The notes beneath the pieces are model-generated. The model searched no databases. It saw nothing but the letters and a program-made list of their open reading frames with translations, and was not told the DNA's origin. A stretch of 64,000 nucleotides of DNA from NCBI RefSeq assembly GCF_015668515.1, contig NZ_JADPFO010000005.1, positions 1 to 64,000 on the forward strand. Direction: 5' to 3'. Origin of the DNA: Paraclostridium tenue (GTDB lineage: Bacteria > Bacillota > Clostridia > Peptostreptococcales > Peptostreptococcaceae). The stretch's first letter is position 1; the number at the start of each line of letters is the position of its first letter. The translations under genes and the position numbers were made by a program. Positions 8,441 through 17,003 of the stretch are shown piece after piece.

Positions 8441-8932
8441 TTATCTTGGTTTTATTATTTTTCTAATCCTTTGTTCATAGTAATCTATAAATAAAGTATA
8501 AACATAATCATATATCAAAAATGCAAATTGAAATACTAATATAGTAAATATATTTATAGGAATATATATTATACCTTTAATCATAAAATACAAACTTAAT
8601 ATACTTAAATTAGCATAAACTAATTTAAGTAATATGTCTATATAAAAAGGTCTGTCTTTTTCAACTAAATACTTAATCAATCCGTAAATTCCAAATGTAA
8701 AAATATATATTAACCATTGAGCTTTATTAGGAAGTACTAAAAAACTTAATACAGATGATGCTATATAAAATAATATTCCTAATTTAAATCCATATTCCAT
8801 TATTACTATTGATATCAAAAATGAAGCTAATCCCATAAAAAACACAGTATTAATAGGTATGATATTTGATAATAGTAATAAAATAATATTTAAAGCTAAT
8901 AGTATTCCTGTATATGCTATTTTCTTACTCAT
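8441..8932 (-). CDS. Integral membrane protein of unknown function (five to six helices)
   Basis: 163 residues, almost entirely hydrophobic, with about five or six transmembrane helices and a basic C-terminus (RIRKIIKPR). The pattern of short helices and the N-terminal AYTGILLALNIILLLLSNIIP recalls small substrate-binding membrane subunits or DUF2232-type proteins, but I cannot assign it. Start ATG 8932 with AAGGGTGAT upstream. It is 12 nt downstream of the Cys-tail TPR gene, so it belongs to a three-gene operon with DUF5685. Confidence 0.65.
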   Translation of the reverse strand: MSKKIAYTGILLALNIILLLLSNIIPINTVFFMGLASFLISIVIMEYGFKLGILFYIASSVLSFLVLPNKAQWLIYIFTFGIYGLIKYLVEKDRPFYIDILLKLVYANLSILSLYFMIKGIIYIPINIFTILVFQFAFLIYDYVYTLFIDYYEQRIRKIIKPR

Positions 8933-8944
8933 ATTTAATCACCC

Positions 8945-9388
8945 TTAACAACAAGTTATGAAATCTCCTCCAAAGCATTCACAAACTGTGTCTAAACACC
9001 ATAATTGAGTACAAACTTCACAGAAATCATCTCCACAGCAACAACAATCATCGCAACAACAGCAACAACAACCACCTAAATCACTATGTCTTCTCCTATT
9101 ATATTGTCTAGCTCTTCTATCATAATCATCATAGTAACGATTATATCTTATTAAAGCGTCTTCATATTCTTTATTTTCTGGACTTAAAGAGACAGCCTTT
9201 TTTAAATATTCTTCACCTTGATCATAATATCCTAGGTTCAATGATGCAATTCCCATTAAATAAAACCATTTAGCACTACTTTTATCAGATATAGAAGATA
9301 ATAAATCATAGGCTTTATTAAATTCTTTATTATCAATAAAATTTTTAGCTAAATTAAACTTTTCATTATAAGTAGGATTACTGTACAT
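8945..9388 (-). CDS. TPR protein with a cysteine-rich C-terminal tail
   Basis: 147 residues in three parts. Residues 5-75 form two or three tetratricopeptide-like repeats (EEYLKKAVSLSPENKEYEDAL). Then comes an Arg/Tyr-rich linker (RRARQYNRRRHSD), and finally a tail with 17 cysteines in about 43 residues, opening with GGCCCCCCDDCCCC and ending in CC. From memory, related clostridial proteins carry a J domain before such a tail; none is visible here. The tail could bind several metal ions or an Fe-S cluster, or be lipidated; this is inference. Start ATG 9388 with AAGGGTG (9397-9403) eight nt upstream. It overlaps the stop of the DUF5685 gene by 11 nt, so translation is coupled. Confidence 0.72.
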   Translation of the reverse strand: MYSNPTYNEKFNLAKNFIDNKEFNKAYDLLSSISDKSSAKWFYLMGIASLNLGYYDQGEEYLKKAVSLSPENKEYEDALIRYNRYYDDYDRRARQYNRRRHSDLGGCCCCCCDDCCCCGDDFCEVCTQLWCLDTVCECFGGDFITCC

Positions 9389-10217
9389 TAACTTCACACC
9401 CTTTATTTAATATATTTTTATATCTAAGGTAAACTCCTGAGTAGATTATATTTTCTATTATGTTTATATTAAACTTTATATGTAAATTATCTATAGACTG
9501 TGCTAAATGTCCTAAGCTTATAGATATAAGTTTATCTACTCTTTTTCTTAGTTCTTCTTTTTTGTTAGCATATTCAATAAAAGGATTGTATCTTCCTTTT
9601 TTAATATCCCTATCTAAATCTTCATATGCATCTAACATATATATATACTTTCCTATATTAAACCCTATAATTCTCAAATCATGTTCATACTTATCATTTT
9701 TATAAGCAAAAATTTCACCCATAAGGTTTCCAAAAGTATTTGAAACTGCATCTATATCAGTACTATTACTTTCTTCTAAATTTTGTAATACTAATAATTG
9801 ATTTTTTATATAATCAGCCTTTTCAGGATATTTTTCATAAGCTTTTTTTAACTTTCCTTTATATATATTGTAAGCTAAAATATCCTTTATACCTTTATCA
9901 TCATGTAAATTATCTTCTAACTTATAATAAGTCAAAAGAACATTCATACTAGCTGCATATTCAGTTATTTCATTTACAATTCTTGCCTTCTTTTTTATTG
10001 GATTTGCTATACATACTTCCTGAGTTATAGTAGATTTTGGCCTATAAACAGAAGTTAAAAGAAGTATTAAAAATGTTATATCATAATTTAATGATAGCCT
10101 TGAAATTTCTCCATGGTTTTGTTTTAGATATTTACATAAACCACAATAATAACCTTTATAGACATCAAATTCTCTAAAGGTTAAGTCCATCTTATTTATT
10201 CTAACATATCCAAACAT
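9378..10217 (-). CDS. DUF5685 family protein
   Basis: 279 residues, helical and soluble. An N-terminal CGLC (25-28) follows FDVYKGYYCG, a hallmark of DUF5685. Two Asp-rich helices are visible: KLEDNLHDDKG (about 99-109) and DAYEDLDRDIKKGRYNP (about 196-212). The second resembles the D-x-x-ED-x-x-x-GR-x-Y-x-P motif of squalene/phytoene synthases, and the first could supply the paired metal-binding aspartates. A remote trans-prenyl-transferase fold is therefore possible, but this is my inference. First gene of the operon with the Cys-tail TPR protein and the small membrane protein. Confidence 0.75.
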   Translation of the reverse strand: MFGYVRINKMDLTFREFDVYKGYYCGLCKYLKQNHGEISRLSLNYDITFLILLLTSVYRPKSTITQEVCIANPIKKKARIVNEITEYAASMNVLLTYYKLEDNLHDDKGIKDILAYNIYKGKLKKAYEKYPEKADYIKNQLLVLQNLEESNSTDIDAVSNTFGNLMGEIFAYKNDKYEHDLRIIGFNIGKYIYMLDAYEDLDRDIKKGRYNPFIEYANKKEELRKRVDKLISISLGHLAQSIDNLHIKFNINIIENIIYSGVYLRYKNILNKGCEVNVQ

Positions 10218-10428
10218 ACTTATCCTTTCTTGTATAAATGCAATTATATTTATAATATATAAACTATTATTTATTATAAATATATTATCTTTTTCTTTAT
10301 ATAATATACATTTTTTATCATTATATCAATCGTTATATAATAGTATTCAAATTAATTTAATATATATTAATTCTCTGTATCTATTATAACTCTATATCAA
10401 AATCTAACTTCCTACTTAATAATAAAAA

Positions 10429-10464
10429 AAGCTATAGAAATCAAACTATTAATTCCTATAGCTT
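10429..10464 (-). terminator. Terminator of the ornithine cyclodeaminase-like gene
   Basis: AAGCTATAG (10429-10437) pairs with CTATAGCTT (10456-10464); on the minus strand the stem runs into a run of T. The remainder of 10218-10428 is AT-rich and holds nothing else that I can identify. Confidence 0.75.
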
Positions 10465-10482
10465 CTATTTTAAATATAAAAA

Positions 10483-11574
10483 CTAATCTACTAAATTTTC
10501 TTGTAATTTCCCTAAAAAGTCTTGAACATTAGTAACCATAGTAGTAACTTCTAAACTACCTCTATCTCTTAACTTATTAACAGCAAATTCAGATATATCA
10601 ATAGTATAGAAATTAACAGGTCTAACTTTACCATCAACGACTCTATAAGAAGGAGTCATATTACCAACAGCTATTGAATGAAGTTGAGTCGCTAAACAAA
10701 CTACAGTTGTAGCTTTTCTGACATGACTTCTCATAGCATCTTGAGCTTCATAGACATTTCCATATACTATTGGAAGTGGACCATCATCTCTTATAGATCC
10801 TCCTAAAACTATTGGCACATTATTTTTTATACAAGCATGTATTATACCATCTTTTATATTTTCATTTTCTATTAACTTTTCTATTGATCCAGCTCTTCTA
10901 GCTTTATTTAATAAATCTAAGTGATGATAATGTCCATCTTTTATTGATTCTTGAGTATACACATGTTGACCTAATGCAGTACCGAATATACCTGCTTCTA
11001 AATCATGAGTTGCTACTGCATTTCCGCCTAAAAATGCATCAACGTAACCATTATCTATTAAAGATGCCATAGCATCTCTTGCACCTTTTGAAAATACAGC
11101 CGCCGGACCTAACACCCAAACTATGTATCCATTTTCTTTTTCATATCTTAATAAATCATACATATTTTCATAGTCTTTAGTATATGAAGTCTCTCTTGAT
11201 CTACCTGATCTAAAAGCAAAAACATCACCCTTTGCTTCCTCTTCGCTTTGGAATCCATTTGGGTATAAGTATATTCCATCTACTGCATCTTCAGTTCTTC
11301 CTACAATTACTTTATCCCCTACTTTAAGTCTTCTAAATTCTACAACTTCAATTTTATTATCAGTTGTTATTACAGGTACACAGTCCATTCTACTTTCTTC
11401 AGCCAATATCCATTTTCCATTTACTTTAAAATATTCTGGATAAATTGACATCGCGTGATAATTATCTGGTGCTACCCCATCTTTTTCAACTACTCCATAA
11501 TTTGCATCTGGAGCATTAATAAATCTTTCCTGTGTGAAATCTGGTTCTCTGTACTCTCTTAATTTAAAAGTCAT
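10483..11574 (-). CDS. TIGR00300 (LOR/SDH) family protein, probable ornithine cyclodeaminase
   Basis: 363 residues. The N-terminal third (DNYHAMSIYPEYFKVNGKW, DVFAFRSG) is the LOR/SDH bifunctional-enzyme conserved region. The rest contains Rossmann-like segments such as VWVLGPAAVFSKGARDAM and VPIVLGGSIRDDGPLP. The family includes the archaeal ornithine cyclodeaminase and the C-terminal domain of cyanobacterial AgrE/ArgZ, which convert ornithine to proline and ammonia with bound NAD. Here the domain stands alone, without the arginine dihydrolase part. Start ATG 11574 behind GGAGGG. Single gene. The activity is inferred from the family. Confidence 0.8.
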   Translation of the reverse strand: MTFKLREYREPDFTQERFINAPDANYGVVEKDGVAPDNYHAMSIYPEYFKVNGKWILAEESRMDCVPVITTDNKIEVVEFRRLKVGDKVIVGRTEDAVDGIYLYPNGFQSEEEAKGDVFAFRSGRSRETSYTKDYENMYDLLRYEKENGYIVWVLGPAAVFSKGARDAMASLIDNGYVDAFLGGNAVATHDLEAGIFGTALGQHVYTQESIKDGHYHHLDLLNKARRAGSIEKLIENENIKDGIIHACIKNNVPIVLGGSIRDDGPLPIVYGNVYEAQDAMRSHVRKATTVVCLATQLHSIAVGNMTPSYRVVDGKVRPVNFYTIDISEFAVNKLRDRGSLEVTTMVTNVQDFLGKLQENLVD

Positions 11575-11657
11575 CTCTAAAACCCTCCATAATAAAATAG
11601 TATATCCTTAATTTAACCTCTTTGAGATAATTATATCACTAATTTGTTATGATGCGT

Positions 11658-12011
11658 CTATTTCAAAGAAAACGTTAAATTTTCTTCATCATATTCCCCC
11701 TGATTAGATAATTCTAATTCTTCTAATATCACACTAATAACATCCTTATTTAAAAATAAATTTCCATTTAAATTAATTAATTTTAAATTTCTATCTTTAT
11801 ATTTATTCTTAATATAATCTGTAAGATTATCTTCAACAATTATATTAAAATTTTTGTCCAAATATACTTTAAAAAGCCAAGTCATAGCCTTATTATCTAA
11901 ACTGCTTACTATATAATCTAATACTACATATGTATCTTCATTTTCTTTTATTAGCATAAATTCAGGTGCATTTTTTATTAAATTGTTTATTAAAGTATCA
12001 AACTTACTCAT
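11658..12011 (-). CDS. Hypothetical protein, 117 residues
   Basis: No family recognised. The product is small, acidic and soluble, with alternating beta-type segments (TYVVLDYIVSSLDN, KNFNIIVEDNLTDYI) and a helical C-terminus. Start ATG 12011 with AGGAGG upstream supports it as a real gene. It lies between the YfcE-type phosphoesterase gene (71 nt upstream) and the cyclodeaminase gene. Confidence 0.6.
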   Translation of the reverse strand: MSKFDTLINNLIKNAPEFMLIKENEDTYVVLDYIVSSLDNKAMTWLFKVYLDKNFNIIVEDNLTDYIKNKYKDRNLKLINLNGNLFLNKDVISVILEELELSNQGEYDEENLTFSLK

Positions 12012-12082
12012 ATTTAAGTCCTCCTATATTGTAATATACATCATTTTATCAAATGTTAATAACCAATGTTCAATTTTTCATA

Positions 12083-12544
12083 CTATATTTCTATAAACTC
12101 AATACTTGAATTTATTATATCTTTATCGTTTATTTTCAATTTTGCCATTGTAGTTGGTAATTTAAATCTTTTTGGTCCTACTGACCCTGGATTAATATAT
12201 AGTATTCCATCTTTTTTGTAAGTTTCATTTTTATGTGAATGGCCATATATAACTATATTTACTCCAAGTTTTTTTAAACTATCTTTAATAGTCTTTATAT
12301 CATGAACTATAAATATTTTTGCGCCTCCTATATCGACTATACTACTTTCTTTAACATCATTAAATTCACCCTTTTTATCACAATTACCTTTTATATATTC
12401 CACTTTAGATATATCTTTTAAATCTTTTATTACTTCTATCTTACCTATATCTCCTGCATGAATTATCAAATCACAATCTTTTAAATTATCTTTTACTTCT
12501 TTTCTTAACAATCCATGGGTATCTGAAATTATTCCTAATATCAT
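12083..12544 (-). CDS. YfcE/MJ0936-type metallophosphoesterase
   Basis: 153 residues carrying all metal motifs of the small calcineurin-like phosphoesterases: D-x-H (ISDTHG, residues 7-11), GD (HAGDIG), GN (IKGNCD), and the histidines of VHD and GHSHK, plus the NPGS loop. Such enzymes hydrolyse phosphodiesters with Mn or similar metals; the substrate is unknown. Start set at ATG 12544 behind AGGATGGTG. The longer ATG at 12556 has no ribosome site. It follows the BI-1 gene after a hairpin. Confidence 0.88.
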   Translation of the reverse strand: MILGIISDTHGLLRKEVKDNLKDCDLIIHAGDIGKIEVIKDLKDISKVEYIKGNCDKKGEFNDVKESSIVDIGGAKIFIVHDIKTIKDSLKKLGVNIVIYGHSHKNETYKKDGILYINPGSVGPKRFKLPTTMAKLKINDKDIINSSIEFIEI

Positions 12545-12561
12545 AAATTTCACCATCCTAT

Positions 12562-12598
12562 AAATATACCCCTTACCATTTTGGTAAGGGGTATATTT
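12562..12598 (-). terminator. Perfect 17-bp hairpin between the BI-1 gene and the phosphoesterase gene
   Basis: Arms at 12562-12578 and 12582-12598 (core TACCCCTTACCA) with a 3-nt loop. The right arm touches the BI-1 stop codon. The downstream T-tract is interrupted (TATATTTATAGG), so it may terminate partially and attenuate the phosphoesterase gene. Confidence 0.6.
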
Positions 12599-13263
12599 TA
12601 ATCTCTAAAATTATATACTAAATTTAATAAATCTAAAAATATATTTATAAAGTCTAAGTATAAATTAAGTACATGCATTGATAAATCTTTACTATCATTT
12701 ATATCTCCACTAACTATTTCATATTTTATTAAACTTACATCATATAGTATATATCCACAGAATATTACTACACTAAATACTGAAACTAATATATTAAACG
12801 TTTTAAATCCAATAAATATAGATACTATACTTAAAAGTATTAAAATTACTAATCCAATTAATAATATATTTCCTAGTCTTAAATATTTATCGCTATTTTC
12901 TTTTTTAGCTACCATAGATAAAATAAAAAATATTAAAGCTGTAACTAATAAAATTATTATTACTGTCTGGCTACCTAGCCCACTTATATACATTTGAAGT
13001 ATTGGATATAATAATATTCCATTTATAAAAGTAAATAAATATACCCAGTTCATACTAAATCGATCTGGTATAATTTCCTTTCTTGATAGTAAACATAAAA
13101 TTAATAATCCTAAAACCACAAATATAAATATAAAATTAGCTACCATAACTACACTCTCTGGAATAAATGCCTTTCCAAATGCATAGCCTACAAAACAAAA
13201 TAATATTGATATAGCTAAGTATTTAAACACTTCAGCCATTGGATTAAACTCTGTTTTATTCAC
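12598..13263 (-). CDS. Bax inhibitor-1 / YccA family membrane protein
   Basis: 221 residues with seven predicted transmembrane helices. The C-terminal segment VVIFCGYILYDVSLIKYEI, followed by LNLYLDFINIFLDLLNLV, carries the BI-1 family pattern with the di-aspartate pH-sensing region. Bacterial BI-1 homologues such as YetJ are calcium-leak channels, and YccA modulates FtsH; which applies here is unknown. Start is GTG 13263 behind AAGGGAAGTG. Confidence 0.85.
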   Translation of the reverse strand: MNKTEFNPMAEVFKYLAISILFCFVGYAFGKAFIPESVVMVANFIFIFVVLGLLILCLLSRKEIIPDRFSMNWVYLFTFINGILLYPILQMYISGLGSQTVIIILLVTALIFFILSMVAKKENSDKYLRLGNILLIGLVILILLSIVSIFIGFKTFNILVSVFSVVIFCGYILYDVSLIKYEIVSGDINDSKDLSMHVLNLYLDFINIFLDLLNLVYNFRD

Positions 13264-13348
13264 CTTAATTCACTTCCCTTATAGTTTGTAAAATAATTAT
13301 AACTTTTTTATACCCAAATAAAGTTAAATTATAGTTACAAATTTAAGG

Positions 13349-14302
13349 CTATTTCAGTAAATTCAAATAACGTTCATATCCTTCTTCTTTCATTTTATTC
13401 TTAGGTATAAATCTAAGGGCTGCTGAGTTTATACAATATCTAAGTCCACCCTCTTCTTTTGGCCCATCATCAAATACATGCCCTAAATGTGAATTTGCCT
13501 TTGTACTTCTAACCTCTGTCCTATACATTCCATGAGAGAAGTCACTTTTTTCTCTTAAAACATTTTTACTTATAGGTTTTGTAAAGCTTGGCCATCCACA
13601 TCCTGAATCAAATTTATCTTTAGATGTAAACAATACTTCTCCACTTACTACATCTACATATATACCTTCTTCTTTATTATCCCAATATTCGTTATTAAAA
13701 GCTGGCTCTGTTTTATCATTTTGAGTAACTTCAAATTGTATAGGACTTAATTTACTTTTAAGATTTTCTCTATTTTTATTATTTTTATCCCAATGAGTTT
13801 TTATAAAGTCATATCTTCCAGATCCTTTATAATACATTTCATAATGTATAGGTTCTTTTTTATAATAATCTTGATGATATTCTTCAGCTATATAAAAAGT
13901 TTGCGCAGGTAATATTTTAGTAACTATTGGATTTTCAAATAAATTACTTTCCTCTAATTCTTTTTTAGATTTTAATGCTAACTCTTTTTGTATGTCATCA
14001 TGATAGAAAATAGCAGTTTTATATCTATTTCCCCTATCATTAAATTGTCCTCCTGTATCAGTTGGATCTATTTGTTTCCAAAATATATTTAGTAAGTCTT
14101 CATAATTTACAAGTTCATCATCATAAGTCAATTGTATAGCTTCTAAATGTCCTGTTATTTCTTGACAAACTTTTTCGTAGTTAGGGTTTTCGTCTTCTCC
14201 ACCAGTATATCCAGCTACTATCTTTTCAATTCCTTCGTAATTACTAAATGGTTTGAACATACACCAAAAGCATCCTCCAGCAAAAGTTGCTAACTTTTTC
14301 AT
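13349..14302 (-). CDS. msrAB: Bifunctional peptide methionine sulfoxide reductase MsrA-MsrB
   Basis: 317 residues joining two repair enzymes. Residues 1-155 are MsrA with the catalytic GGCFWC motif (residues 9-14), acting on S-sulfoxides. Residues about 180-317 are MsrB with [18 protein letters not shown] and the catalytic RYCIN, acting on R-sulfoxides. The MsrB half lacks the two CxxC zinc pairs of many homologues, as in other fused forms. Start ATG 14302 behind GAGGAGGGT. Divergent from a MarR-type gene across a spacer with a dyad, which may link its expression to stress sensing. Confidence 0.95.
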   Translation of the reverse strand: MKKLATFAGGCFWCMFKPFSNYEGIEKIVAGYTGGEDENPNYEKVCQEITGHLEAIQLTYDDELVNYEDLLNIFWKQIDPTDTGGQFNDRGNRYKTAIFYHDDIQKELALKSKKELEESNLFENPIVTKILPAQTFYIAEEYHQDYYKKEPIHYEMYYKGSGRYDFIKTHWDKNNKNRENLKSKLSPIQFEVTQNDKTEPAFNNEYWDNKEEGIYVDVVSGEVLFTSKDKFDSGCGWPSFTKPISKNVLREKSDFSHGMYRTEVRSTKANSHLGHVFDDGPKEEGGLRYCINSAALRFIPKNKMKEEGYERYLNLLK

Positions 14303-14387
14303 AAAAGACCCTCCTCACTTTTACATTTTTATTATTTTCCTTTTTATTTATAATTCTATTTATTCCCTTTTGCTTTAAATACTAACC

Positions 14388-14410
14388 TTGTAAAAATCAT
14401 ATTTTTACAA
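14388..14410. promoter_or_regulatory. Inverted repeat between msrAB and the MarR gene
   Basis: TTGTAAAAAT and ATTTTTACAA, perfect 10-nt arms with a CAT spacer, sit in the divergent spacer. A regulator site is plausible because MarR proteins bind dyads, but the AT-rich sequence lowers its information. Confidence 0.4.
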
Positions 14411-14572
14411 TTATCAATTATCTTCTTATAAACAATAACTAAAAATTTCAAACTACTATTTATAGTATTTTCATACGGGTAATCTCCTGATTATAAATAT
14501 ATAGTTTGTATATCTCATAATGTGGTATTATAATATATGAATTTAATTAACCTTGTTTATGGAGGTGTTATT

Positions 14573-15022
14573 TTGAACGATAAATACATTGTATATTTTA
14601 TTAGCCGAACAAAAGCTAATATGATTAAATTTATAGATACTAAATTAAAAAAGAATAACTTAAATGATTTAATTCCAACTCACGGTAATATTCTCACAGC
14701 ACTTTATGAAAGTGATGGTAGATTAACGATGAAAGAAATTGCCAAGAAAATTGGTAAAGATAAATCTACTGTTACAGCTTTAGTTAATAAGCTAATTAGC
14801 TTAGGTTATATAAAAAAAGAGAAATGTGATATAGATAGAAGAGTAACTTATATAAGCTTAACAAATAAAGCTTTTGATATAAAAGATACGTTTGATTTTA
14901 TTTCCTCACAAGTAAAAGAAACTGCTTATACAGGTTTAACTGAAGAGGAGAAAAAAGAATTTTTAAGATTACTTAGAAAAATAAGTACAAATTTTAAAAA
15001 TGCAAATGATGAACTTAAATAA
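14573..15022 (+). CDS. MarR family transcriptional regulator
   Basis: 149 residues with the MarR winged helix: LTMKEIAKKIGKDKSTVTALVNKLISLGYIKKEKCDIDRRVTYISLT, with recognition helix around KSTVTALVNKL and the DxRR wing. Start set at TTG 14573 behind GGAGGTG (14561-14567). The ATG at 14537 would put that ribosome site inside the gene. No membrane segment; ligand unknown. Divergent from msrAB, so it may control that gene, itself, or both; the adjacent dyad at 14388-14410 is a candidate site. Confidence 0.88.
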   Translation: MNDKYIVYFISRTKANMIKFIDTKLKKNNLNDLIPTHGNILTALYESDGRLTMKEIAKKIGKDKSTVTALVNKLISLGYIKKEKCDIDRRVTYISLTNKAFDIKDTFDFISSQVKETAYTGLTEEEKKEFLRLLRKISTNFKNANDELK

Positions 15023-15160
15023 TTTTATATTTTTATCTATTAGATTAATAATTGTAAATTATTAGATTTACTTATATAACATATAGTTTTATATATTGAT
15101 TAAAACGTAAATTCCAATAAAAACAATTATTAATCTTTTTCAATTTTATTTAATAAATTT

Positions 15161-16024
15161 TTAATGTTTCTGAATATAGTTTTTTAATGCTCCTATCATT
15201 CCACTATCATTTTGATTTTTTGCAAATTTTATGCTTGTGTTTTCTAAAATTTCAGTTACTACCTTTTCTTTTAAGTGTTTATATAACCTTTCTTTTATAT
15301 ACTCCTCTTGTTCCATTATCCCTCCACCTAAAATTACAACTTCAGGATTTATTATGTATATAATATTAGCTATTCCTATAGCTAAGTTTTCTAACATATT
15401 ATCAATTTCCTCAATGCAAATATCATCTCCACATTTTGCTAACTCAAATATCTCTTCTCCAGATATTTTTCTATTTTTTAATTTTGATACTCTATTTACT
15501 AAAGAACTTGTAGTCGCAATTTTACTAAACCTAGAGTCTTTTATATGCATATATCCTAATTCCCCAGCACTATTGGTAAATCCATTTAAAATCTTATTGT
15601 CAACTATTATACACCCTCCTATACCTGTGCCTACTGTTATGCATACACTTGATGAAGTATTTTTCGCTTCGCCTATAAAACTTTCAGCAATACCTACACA
15701 GTTTACATCATTTTCTACTTCACAATTTATATTAAACTCTTTTTCTAATTCTTCTTTAAGATTTAAACCTGAATAGTTAGGTATTAATGTAGCAGATATT
15801 ATCTTCCCCTTTTTACTATCAACTATACCAGCACTTGATATACAAATTCCCTTTACATCATAATCTTTTTTACAACTTCTGATTATATTTTTTATATTAT
15901 CTAATATATGTTGATTTTCGTTTATTGTTGGATTCTTACCTTTTGATAAAAATTTGCCTTCTTGAGTTAACACTCCATACTTTATATATGTTCCACCTAT
16001 ATCTAAACAAATGTATTTACTCAT
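15161..16024 (-). CDS. ROK family sugar kinase
   Basis: 287 residues with the ROK ATP-binding signature CLDIGGTYIKYGV at the start, the catalytic-type ENDVNCVGIAE (Asp near residue 104), and VGTGIGGCII. The CxCGxxGC zinc motif of glucokinases and NagC-type regulators is absent, and there is no helix-turn-helix, so this is a kinase of the BglK-like, zinc-free branch; substrate unknown. ATG 16024 follows GGGGGAG. A paralogue lies at 22901-23827. Confidence 0.85.
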   Translation of the reverse strand: MSKYICLDIGGTYIKYGVLTQEGKFLSKGKNPTINENQHILDNIKNIIRSCKKDYDVKGICISSAGIVDSKKGKIISATLIPNYSGLNLKEELEKEFNINCEVENDVNCVGIAESFIGEAKNTSSSVCITVGTGIGGCIIVDNKILNGFTNSAGELGYMHIKDSRFSKIATTSSLVNRVSKLKNRKISGEEIFELAKCGDDICIEEIDNMLENLAIGIANIIYIINPEVVILGGGIMEQEEYIKERLYKHLKEKVVTEILENTSIKFAKNQNDSGMIGALKNYIQKH

Positions 16025-16449
16025 ATACTCCCCCTTAACATATCATTAATTTTAACTATCAGTTTATTTTAATAAACTTACTTATTTTACAAATAAATAT
16101 ATTTATAATTTTATTCTATACATTAAAACTTATTTCCTTTTTATTAAATTCATAAAACTTATTTTTACTATCAATTTAAAAATTCAGAAATTTTATAATA
16201 TATTTCTTTTGTATTGTAAATATAAATTAAAATAAATATTTATATATTGTTAGTTTTTTTACTATTTACAAATTTATACATTAGGAATATAATTAAAGTG
16301 TTCAGTACATCTTTAATGTTTGAACATTGTGTGATAGATTACATATCATACTCCTGACTTTGTTTTATTTTATTTGTTTTGTTGAGATATCTTACATTTA
16401 ATAGTAAATATGTAAGAAATAAATGTTCAGCTTTGAACTATAGTGTAAA
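16025..16449. other. Intergenic region with no gene seen
   Basis: About 425 bases of AT-rich DNA between the ROK kinase start and a strong hairpin. I find no ORF with a ribosome site beyond a few codons. The part from 16300 to 16440 has slightly more G and C than the rest and might hold a small RNA, but nothing supports it directly. Confidence 0.4.
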
Positions 16450-16500
16450 GATATAATAAAAGAAGGTATCTTAAATTAAGATACCTTCTTTTATTATATC
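16450..16500. terminator. Perfect 24-bp hairpin terminator
   Basis: Arms at 16450-16473 and 16477-16500 (core AAAGAAGGTATCTTA) with a 3-nt loop. It lies downstream of the minus-strand 87-residue gene and can act in either direction. Confidence 0.85.
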
Positions 16501-16565
16501 TTTATCAACTTATCCATTACTATCCATTAAATAAAATATCTAAACTATAATCATAAAAACAACTA

Positions 16566-16829
16566 TTATAGCACTACCTGTGTAATACTTCCCTTACTAT
16601 CTTCAATAGTTATAATATCTAAATTTTTATAAGTTTTAGCTAACCATTTTATCTCCCTCATAATTAAATTAACTTCTTGGGAAGATAGATTTCCTATAAA
16701 ATATTGTTCTCTTTCTTTTGCATGATTTTTATCTGACAACCAACTTCTAACAAAAGTAAATGCAAATGTATTTGGTATGTTACTTACATTCGCTCTTTTA
16801 GACTTTATAGATTTAGCAACAATTTTCAT
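16566..16829 (-). CDS. Hypothetical protein, 87 residues
   Basis: No family recognised. The small soluble product is basic at its start (MKIVAKSIKSKR). It has a central helix-forming stretch (SSQEVNLIMREIKWLAKTY) and a beta-type C-terminus (LDIITIEDSKGSITQVVL). Start ATG 16829 behind GGAGGT, and flanking terminators on both sides, support it as a single-gene transcript. Confidence 0.65.
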   Translation of the reverse strand: MKIVAKSIKSKRANVSNIPNTFAFTFVRSWLSDKNHAKEREQYFIGNLSSQEVNLIMREIKWLAKTYKNLDIITIEDSKGSITQVVL

Positions 16830-16956
16830 AAAGTACCTCCATATGTAGATTGATTCATACTAGATTATATTTATTACTACTTACTAATATACTTAATAAT
16901 GAAAATTTACAAATGGAAAATCAATATTAACAAAGTACTTTAAAGTTTTTTATAAT

Positions 16957-16993
16957 AAAAAAGAGATATCTTTTGATTAGATATCTCTTTTTT
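16957..16993 (-). terminator. Terminator of hcp
   Basis: 14-nt perfect arms (16957-16970 and 16980-16993, AAAAAAGAGATATC) with a 9-nt loop, ten bases beyond the hcp stop, ending in a T run on the minus strand. Confidence 0.9.
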
Positions 16994-17003
16994 AAATCTT
17001 AAT

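Noticed and set aside
16025-16449. Short leader peptide with CAGGAG just before an ATG near 16350 on the minus strand
   Set aside because: The spacing from CAGGAG to the ATG is too short and the frame is only about 15 codons.
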